A program made the translations under genes and the position numbers. The notes under the pieces were generated by a model that ran no database searches, was not told the origin of the DNA, and saw only the letters and a list, made by a program, of their open reading frames with translations. This document shows, piece after piece, positions 58,891 through 64,000 of a stretch of 64,000 bases of DNA; within the stretch, counting starts at the first letter, position 1; every line of letters starts with the position of its first letter. Source of the DNA: Scleromatobacter humisilvae (GTDB lineage Bacteria > Pseudomonadota > Gammaproteobacteria > Burkholderiales > Burkholderiaceae_C); assembly GCF_023231945.1 (NCBI RefSeq), contig NZ_JAJLJH010000001.1, forward strand, positions 1,054,001 through 1,118,000. Reading direction: 5' to 3'.

Positions 58891-60174
58891 ATGCGCGTGA
58901 CCTTCCCGTTCAAGAGCCCGCTGCCGGGCACGTCCTTTCACTGGCTCCTGTGGAGCGACGCGCTGACGCTGCTGTCGATGATGGTGGGGGCCGTGGCGCT
59001 GCCGTGGTGGATCGCGCAGTCCGGCGGCGCGCACGACCTGGCGGTCTACGGCGTGCTGGCCGCGGCGATGGGCTTCGTCGCGCTGCCGCTGCTGTCGCCG
59101 TTCGTCGACCGCCATTCGAAGCGCAGCCTGATGGTCGTCGGCCTGCTGGGCTTCGGCATTTCCGGCGCCGCGATGGCCGCGTTCGCCTCGTGGTCGCACT
59201 ACCGGCTCGACGTGGTCGTCGCCATCGCGGCGATCGCCGTGCTGGCCAACGCGCTGGTGCAGCCGGCCACCAACAGCATCGTCACCGAACTCGTACCGCC
59301 CGCCGGGCTGTCGCAGGCGCTCGGGCTGCAGCAGTCGGCGCAGGCCGCCGGCCGGCTGGTCGGGCCCGCCATCGCCGGCGCCGTGCTGGCCGCGGTCGGC
59401 ACCGCCTGGACGCTGTGGCTGGGCGCGCTGCTGCTGTTCGCCGCCGCGTTGCTGGCCACGCGGCTGCCGCGGCCCGACACCACCGTCGCGCCGCCGCCGC
59501 GGCGCGCCTGGGCCACCGAGTTCCGCGTCGGCCTGCGCGTCAACTGGGCCATTCCGATCGAGCGCGGCTGGGTGCTCTGCAACTTCGTCGCCGCGCTGGT
59601 GATGATGCCCTGCGTGACGATGCTGGTGCCGCTGAAGGTGCAGTCGCTCGGGCTGTCGGCCGCGTGGCTGGGCTGGTGCGAGGCGGCGCTGTCGCTGGGC
59701 CTGCTCGTGGGCTCGCTCGGGCCGGCGACCTGGTGGACGCGGGCGCAGGGCCGCTTCGCGACGCGCGTGACCAGCGCGGCGCTGATCGGCGTGGGCTGCG
59801 CGATCGCGGGCTGGACAAGCGATCGCCACGTGCTCGTCGCGATGTTCGCGCTGATGGGCTTCGCGAGCGCGGCGACGAACCTGGTCGGCAAGACGCACCG
59901 CATGCTCGCGCGCCCGCTCGCGTTCCGCGCGCGCATGTCGGCGGCGGCGATCATGACGACGCAGGTGTCGCAGACGCTGGGCCCGGCCATCGCGGGCCTG
60001 GCACTGGTGCACTGGAGCCTGCGCGCCGTCTACCTCGGCTTCGGACTGGCCAGCATCGCGTCGGCGCTGGGCTTCTTCCTCATCCCGGGCTTTCGAGCGT
60101 TCATGGCGCTCGACCACGAACAGGTCGACGGCTTCTACGCCCGAACGTATCCGCAGGTGTTCGAGACCGCCTAG
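58891..60174 (+). CDS. MFS transporter (EntS/MFS_3 type)
   Basis: A 427-residue major facilitator protein with about twelve helices. The segment LPLLSPFVDRHSKRSLMVVG between helices 2 and 3 is the family motif A, and QPATNSIVTELVPPAGLSQA matches the MFS_3 (enterobactin-exporter-like) group. Export of a siderophore or drug is possible, but no biosynthetic genes are nearby. The C-terminus is a short cytoplasmic tail. Its stop is interlocked with the GFA gene's stop through CTAG (60171-60174). Confidence 0.87.
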   Translation: MRVTFPFKSPLPGTSFHWLLWSDALTLLSMMVGAVALPWWIAQSGGAHDLAVYGVLAAAMGFVALPLLSPFVDRHSKRSLMVVGLLGFGISGAAMAAFASWSHYRLDVVVAIAAIAVLANALVQPATNSIVTELVPPAGLSQALGLQQSAQAAGRLVGPAIAGAVLAAVGTAWTLWLGALLLFAAALLATRLPRPDTTVAPPPRRAWATEFRVGLRVNWAIPIERGWVLCNFVAALVMMPCVTMLVPLKVQSLGLSAAWLGWCEAALSLGLLVGSLGPATWWTRAQGRFATRVTSAALIGVGCAIAGWTSDRHVLVAMFALMGFASAATNLVGKTHRMLARPLAFRARMSAAAIMTTQVSQTLGPAIAGLALVHWSLRAVYLGFGLASIASALGFFLIPGFRAFMALDHEQVDGFYARTYPQVFETA

Positions 60175-60644
60175 CTTTCCAGGTGGTGCCGCCGGTGCCA
60201 GTCGGCCAGCGATTCCTTGGGATAGTCGTCGAAGAACTCATCGGCCGGACGCACGTGCGCGTCGACCCATTCGGGCTTGAACTCCAGCATCATGTGCGTG
60301 ACGTCGGGCGCCTTGGGCAGCTCGGTGTCGACCGCGCCGGCATGCGGGTGCACCAGCTCCGGCCAGGTCGGATCGTAGAGCCACAGCGCGGTGCCGCAGT
60401 GCTTGCAGAAGTGGCGCTGGCCGGTGCTGGCGTGGCCGTCCTCCAGCCTGGCCTGGTAGACGGACAGGTGCTCCCCGCCCTTGACCTTCAGCGTGCGGTG
60501 GTCGGCGCCCAGGTTGATGGCGTAGCCGCCCGTGCCGGCGGTCTTGCGGCAGATCGAGCAGTAGCAGCGCATGAACGGCACCGGCTCGTGCGCCGTCACC
60601 GTGTACGTCACCGATCCGCAATGACAGGATCCTTCCAGCAGCAT
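60171..60644 (-). CDS. GFA-family zinc protein (CENP-V/GFA domain)
   Basis: A 157-residue GFA-type protein with the zinc-binding cysteines of the fold: Cys7 and Cys9 in GSCHCGSV, the central CYCSICRKT, and CKHCG near residue 88-92. Members were named for glutathione-dependent formaldehyde activation, although most have unknown substrates. ATG at 60644 has GGGGAG eight bases upstream; the frame extends as GTG to 60668. The gene ends at the shared CTAG with the MFS gene and is 67 bases downstream of the AhpD-like gene. Confidence 0.85.
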   Translation of the reverse strand: MLLEGSCHCGSVTYTVTAHEPVPFMRCYCSICRKTAGTGGYAINLGADHRTLKVKGGEHLSVYQARLEDGHASTGQRHFCKHCGTALWLYDPTWPELVHPHAGAVDTELPKAPDVTHMMLEFKPEWVDAHVRPADEFFDDYPKESLADWHRRHHLES

Positions 60645-60710
60645 CGTCGCTCCCCGCGTGAGGGGCACGCGCCCGCGCGCCCACGGCGGGGATCGGCAAG
60701 AGGCGTACCT

Positions 60711-61151
60711 TCAGGCGTCGGGCATCTTGCGGAACGCGATGGCCAGCCGGTTCCAGCAGTTGATCATCGAGATCGCCAGCGTCAGGTCCATCTGCTCCTT
60801 CTGCGTGAACTGCGCGTCGAGCGCGGCGTGGACGTCGTCGGGGGCGTGGCTGGTCGAGATCAGCGTGACGGCCTCCGTCCACGCGAGCGCGGCGCGTTCG
60901 CGCGGCGTGAAGAACGGCGTCTCGTGCCAGGCCGACAGCGCGTAGAGCCGGCGCTCGGTCTCGCCGCCCTTGCGGGCATCGGCCGAGTGCATGTCGACGC
61001 AGAAGGCGCAACCGTTGATCTGCGAGGCGCGCAGCTTGACAAGCTCGAGCAGCGGCTTTTCGAGGCCCAGCTTCTCGGTGGCGGCCGAGAAGGCCAGCAT
61101 GGCCTTGGTCGCATCGGGGGAGGCCTTGTAGAGGTCGAGACGGGGTTCCAT
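60711..61151 (-). CDS. AhpD-like carboxymuconolactone decarboxylase-family protein
   Basis: A 146-residue CMD-family protein with the redox pair CAFC (Cys48, Cys51) and His55 in the NGCAFCVDMHS motif. The catalytic Glu four residues before the first Cys is replaced by Gln44, so peroxidase activity may be reduced or altered. The sequence resembles the carboxymuconolactone decarboxylase/alkylhydroperoxidase proteins that often sit next to MocR regulators. It is divergent from the MocR gene; the start at 61151 has AGGAG upstream. Confidence 0.85.
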   Translation of the reverse strand: MEPRLDLYKASPDATKAMLAFSAATEKLGLEKPLLELVKLRASQINGCAFCVDMHSADARKGGETERRLYALSAWHETPFFTPRERAALAWTEAVTLISTSHAPDDVHAALDAQFTQKEQMDLTLAISMINCWNRLAIAFRKMPDA

Positions 61152-61280
61152 GGCGTGCTCCTGGTTCGTTGAGGTGTGCACGAATCGTAGGAGCGCCGGG
61201 GCCCGCTGCGGGCGGCCAATTCCGGACAAGACGAGGTGACCACTGCCGCGGCGATGCCCGACAGCCCCGAGAATGGCGCC

Positions 61281-62714
61281 ATGGAACTGCACGTCGTGAT
61301 CACCGGCGACAAGGATCTGTCGGGCCAGCTTTACCGACAGCTGCACGACGCCATCCGCACCGGACGGCTGGCCGCCGACGAGCAGTTGCCGCCGTCGCGC
61401 CTGCTCGCCGAGCGCCTGGGGATCTCGCGCAAGACGGTGTCCGAGGTCTACGCGCGCCTGACCTTCGAGAAGCTGCTCGTGGGCCGCGTCGGCGTCGGCA
61501 CCTTCGTCGCGCCGCAGGTGCCCGCGCGCGTGACGCTCGCGCCCGCGCGCCCGCTCGCGAGCCACGCGGCGGTCGAGAAGTGGCGCACGCTGGCGCTGCC
61601 GCTGCGCCATCCGCCGGCGGCCGGCAGCGCGCGCTACGAGTTCATCGGCGGCTCGCCGGCGATCGAGCTGTTCCCGCATGCCGACTGGCGCCGCTGCACG
61701 CTGCATGCGCTGCGCGAGAACGCCCGCACCCGCGCGCTCTACGGCCCGGCCGAGGGACAGCCCGAGCTGCGCGAGGCGATCGCGCGCCACGTCGGCTTCG
61801 CGCGCGGGGTGCGCTGCAGGCCGCAGCAGGTCGTCGTGACCAACGGCGCGCAGCAGGCGCTGGCGCTGCTGGCGCGCGTGCTGGTCGAGCCCGGCAGCAC
61901 CGCCGCGGTCGAGGATCCCGGCTACCCGCAGGCGCAGCTGATCCTGGGCGCCAACGGCGCGCGCCTGGTGGGCGTGCCGGTCGATGCCGAGGGCATCGTC
62001 GTCGACGCGATTCCCGCCGACGCGCGCCTGGTCTACGTGACGCCGTCGCACCAGTTCCCGCTCGGCATGCCCATGAGCGAGCAGCGCCGGCGCGCGCTGC
62101 TGGCGCGGGCCGGCGAGATCGGCGCGATCGTCGTCGAGGACGACTACGACAGCGAGTTCCGCTACGAAGGCCGGCCGACCGACTCGCTGCAAGGCATGGA
62201 CGACAGCGGCAACGTCGCGCTGGTCGGCTCGTTCTCGAAGACGGTGTCGCCGTCGCTGCGCCTGGGCTACGTGATCGCGCCGCCGGCGGTGGCGGAGGCC
62301 GTCGCCAACATGAAGCACCTCGTCGACTGGCACACGCCCACGCAGACGCAGGTCGCGCTGGCGAAGTTCATGGCCGACGGCGACCTGCAGCGCCACATCC
62401 GCCGCTGCCACGCAGCCTACGCCGAGCGTCGCGAGCGGCTGCGGGCGCGCTTCGCGGACGACCTCGCGCCCTGGTTCGAGCTGGTGCCCACGGTCGCCGG
62501 CTTCCACATGGCGGCGCTCGCGCGCCGCGCCATCGACATGCCCACGCTGCTCAACCTGGCGCGCCGCGTCGACGTCGGGCTGTATCCGCTGGCCGGCTTC
62601 TACCGCTTCCAGCCGCCGCGCGACGGCCTGATGCTGGGCTTCGGCGTGATCGCGGCGGCCGACATCGACCCGGCGCTGGATCGCGTGCGCGACGTGCTGC
62701 AACAGATGGGGTGA
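61281..62714 (+). CDS. MocR-type regulator (GntR HTH fused to aminotransferase)
   Basis: A 477-residue MocR/PdxR-like protein. The GntR winged helix (about 10-75; LLAERLGISRKTVSEVYARL) is followed by a linker and a type I aminotransferase domain (about 105-465). The PLP-binding lysine is Lys320 in SFSKTVSPSLRLGYV; VVEDDYDSEFRYEGRP and HQFPLG are family motifs. Such proteins use PLP or its derivatives as a ligand to control divergent genes, here the AhpD-like gene. Start at 61281 chosen; 61254 and a GTG at 61236 are alternatives. Confidence 0.9.
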   Translation: MELHVVITGDKDLSGQLYRQLHDAIRTGRLAADEQLPPSRLLAERLGISRKTVSEVYARLTFEKLLVGRVGVGTFVAPQVPARVTLAPARPLASHAAVEKWRTLALPLRHPPAAGSARYEFIGGSPAIELFPHADWRRCTLHALRENARTRALYGPAEGQPELREAIARHVGFARGVRCRPQQVVVTNGAQQALALLARVLVEPGSTAAVEDPGYPQAQLILGANGARLVGVPVDAEGIVVDAIPADARLVYVTPSHQFPLGMPMSEQRRRALLARAGEIGAIVVEDDYDSEFRYEGRPTDSLQGMDDSGNVALVGSFSKTVSPSLRLGYVIAPPAVAEAVANMKHLVDWHTPTQTQVALAKFMADGDLQRHIRRCHAAYAERRERLRARFADDLAPWFELVPTVAGFHMAALARRAIDMPTLLNLARRVDVGLYPLAGFYRFQPPRDGLMLGFGVIAAADIDPALDRVRDVLQQMG

Positions 62715-62718
62715 GCGG

Positions 62719-63381
62719 TCAGGGCTGCAGCTTGGCGACCAGGTAGCCCACCAGCATCGCGTCGAGCTCGCGCGCCGCGGCCTTGAGCTCGGCGCCCTCG
62801 AGATCGCCGCGCAACTGCACCGCCGACTTCATCACGTGCTGAACGACCGGTGCCATCGCGTGCAGCGTCTTGCGGTCGGCGTGCGGCGCGTGGCGCTGCA
62901 GGATCGCCTCGACGCGCTCGCGCACCTTGCGCCGCACGCCCACCACCAGCGGCGACGGCGGGCCCGGGCGCTCCACGAGCGTCGCGAACGCCGGATGGTC
63001 GGCGCGGAACTCGACGAAGCAGACGGCCAGCGTGTGCGCCAGGTCCGGCGTGGCGAGCGCGGGCGCGCGCTCGGCCAGGCCGTCCAGCCGCAGCCACAGC
63101 GCGTCGACCTGCTCGCGCAGCAGCGCGTCGGCCACGGCCTCCTTGGTGCGGAAGAACTGGTACAGCGAGCCGATGGACGACTCCGACTGCGCGGCGATCT
63201 CGGTCATCGTCGCGGCGTCGAAGCCCTTGACGGCGAACACCTCGGCCGCGGCCGCGAGCAAGGCCTCGACGCGCAGTTGTCCGCGCGCGCGGCGCGGCGT
63301 GCGCGCCGATGCGGCGGCATCGTCGTCGACGGCCGCCTCGGCGGCGGCGGAATCCCCTGGATCGGGAAGGGCGTTGGACAT
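62719..63381 (-). CDS. TetR-family repressor
   Basis: A 220-residue TetR regulator. After a disordered Ala/Asp-rich leader (1-30) comes the HTH domain (about 33-85; FDAATMTEIAAQSESSIGSLYQFF is the HTH with the recognition helix). The rest is the all-helical ligand-binding domain. It is divergent from the isochorismatase-family gene, and the two ATGAG-N6-CTCAT operators in the short gap are the obvious binding sites. ATG at 63381 touches the first operator, so self-repression is likely. It converges with the MocR gene, four bases apart. Confidence 0.9.
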   Translation of the reverse strand: MSNALPDPGDSAAAEAAVDDDAAASARTPRRARGQLRVEALLAAAAEVFAVKGFDAATMTEIAAQSESSIGSLYQFFRTKEAVADALLREQVDALWLRLDGLAERAPALATPDLAHTLAVCFVEFRADHPAFATLVERPGPPSPLVVGVRRKVRERVEAILQRHAPHADRKTLHAMAPVVQHVMKSAVQLRGDLEGAELKAAARELDAMLVGYLVAKLQP

Positions 63382-63402
63382 TTATGAGTGTTTCCTCATA
63401 AA
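63381..63402. promoter_or_regulatory. TetR operator 1
   Basis: A perfect inverted repeat: TTTATGAG (63381-63388) and CTCATAAA (63395-63402) around TGTTTC. It contains the core ATGAG-N6-CTCAT and touches the tetR start codon, so binding would block its own gene. Confidence 0.65.
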
Positions 63403-63409
63403 CTTTGAA

Positions 63410-63425
63410 ATGAGGATGTCCTCAT
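63410..63425. promoter_or_regulatory. TetR operator 2
   Basis: ATGAGGA (63410-63416) and TCCTCAT (63419-63425) are perfect complements, again with the core ATGAG-N6-CTCAT. It lies 26 bases from operator 1 in the same phase and just before the isochorismatase-family gene. Confidence 0.65.
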
Positions 63426-63444
63426 GTTATTCCGGAATTCCATC

Positions 63445-64000
63445 ATGTCCCTGTCAAACCCCTTGAGCCTGGATGCCGCCACCACCGCCCTGGTGCTGAT
63501 CGATCTCCAGCAAGGCATTGTTCCGTACGCGAAGGCGCCCTACGACTCGGCGGCCGTGCTCGCCAACGCGGTGCCGCTGGCCGCGGCCTTCCGCGCCGCG
63601 AAGGCGCCGGTGGTGCTGGTGAAGGTGGGATTCTCGGCCGATGGCGGCGACGCGCTCAAGGCCACCGTCGACGCTCCCAACCCGCCCGGCGCGCCACCGG
63701 CCAACTGGCTGGACGACACCCCGGAACTGCCCGCGCAGCCCGGCGACATCCACATCCTGAAGCGCCAGTGGGGCGCGTTCCACGGCACCGAGCTCGACCT
63801 GCAGCTGCGCCGCCGCGGCATCAGGACGATCGTGCTGGCCGGCATCGCGACCTCGATCGGCGTGGAATCGACCGCGCGCAACGCCTGGGAGCTGGGCTAC
63901 GACATCGTCTTCGTGGAGGACGCCACCAGCGGCCCCGACGCCGGCACGCACGCGAACTCGTTCGAGAAGATCTTCCCCCGCCTGGGCCGGGTGCGCCGCA
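63445..64000 (+). CDS. Isochorismatase-family hydrolase, C-terminus beyond the window
   Basis: The first 185 residues of a cysteine-hydrolase-fold protein (MSLSNPLSLDAATTALVLID). The catalytic Asp20 (LIDLQQG) and Lys106 (HILKRQWG) are present, but the nucleophile position in the last motif is Gly139 (AGIATSIGVEST) where amidohydrolase relatives have Cys. True isochorismatases also lack that Cys, so a vinyl-ether hydrolase-like role is possible. ATG at 63445 is preferred; an upstream in-frame ATG at 63424 lies in operator 2. Divergent from and probably repressed by the TetR protein. Confidence 0.85.
   Translation, partial: MSLSNPLSLDAATTALVLIDLQQGIVPYAKAPYDSAAVLANAVPLAAAFRAAKAPVVLVKVGFSADGGDALKATVDAPNPPGAPPANWLDDTPELPAQPGDIHILKRQWGAFHGTELDLQLRRRGIRTIVLAGIATSIGVESTARNAWELGYDIVFVEDATSGPDAGTHANSFEKIFPRLGRVRR

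Overview
The window is a very GC-rich, densely packed stretch of bacterial chromosome. Gene content points to a betaproteobacterium of the order Burkholderiales (inference): TctA/TctB-type tricarboxylate transporter genes, a TtuD/GckA-type glycerate 2-kinase, an OST-HTH/NYN protein with a histone-like tail, a PEP-CTERM-like protein and many signalling genes with PAS domains. I see no tRNA, rRNA, CRISPR array, transposase or phage gene. Codon bias looks uniform, so this reads as ordinary chromosome with some accessory signalling loci.

Region 1-7.5 kb: a truncated TSUP permease, a PAS protein with a decayed GGDEF domain, a short ribosome-hibernation factor, two GNAT acetyltransferases, an operon of siderophore-interacting ferric reductase, response regulator and histidine kinase, and a Gly/Pro-rich surface-type protein with a PEP-CTERM-like C-terminus. 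Region 7.7-18.7 kb: mostly single genes (PhoD phosphatase, VOC protein, small membrane and glycine-zipper proteins, DoxX-like membrane protein, MBL hydrolase, four-domain rhodanese, EamA and LysE exporters, DODA-type dioxygenase, cytochrome c). Region 19-22.5 kb: a minus-strand operon of an AhpD-like protein, a PNPOx-like flavoprotein and ethanolamine ammonia-lyase EutB-EutC, with a divergent LysR gene.

Region 27.4-32.4 kb is the highlight: kaiC, two different kaiB genes and a PAS-rich hybrid histidine kinase in one operon. It looks like a complete KaiA-less Kai timing or stress module with its own output kinase. Region 32.7-44.9 kb holds housekeeping and mixed genes: two MOSC proteins, a carboxylesterase, trpS, tctAB, a CYTH phosphatase, an NYN/OST-HTH RNA-binding protein and an ACE-like M2 peptidase.

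Region 45.4-51.5 kb is a second unusual operon. Two paralogous periplasmic NMT1/SsuA-type binding proteins alternate with a HAMP-PAS-GGDEF diguanylate cyclase and a GAF-PAS protein without an output domain. All junctions are tight and there are no ABC permease or ATPase genes, which suggests ligand sensing feeding c-di-GMP signalling rather than transport. Region 52.6-56.2 kb is a ketone-body/PHB degradation operon (CoA transferase A and B, acetoacetate decarboxylase, 3-hydroxybutyrate dehydrogenase, HAD phosphatase). The rest carries an epimerase, a YgjP-like metalloprotein, a membrane-anchored receiver protein, an MFS exporter, a GFA protein, an AhpD-like protein, a MocR regulator, and a TetR/isochorismatase-family divergent pair separated by two matching operator palindromes.

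A structural theme is tight packing. Many operon junctions are ATGA or GTGA overlaps, and four convergent gene pairs end on a shared CTAG in which both stop codons interlock.
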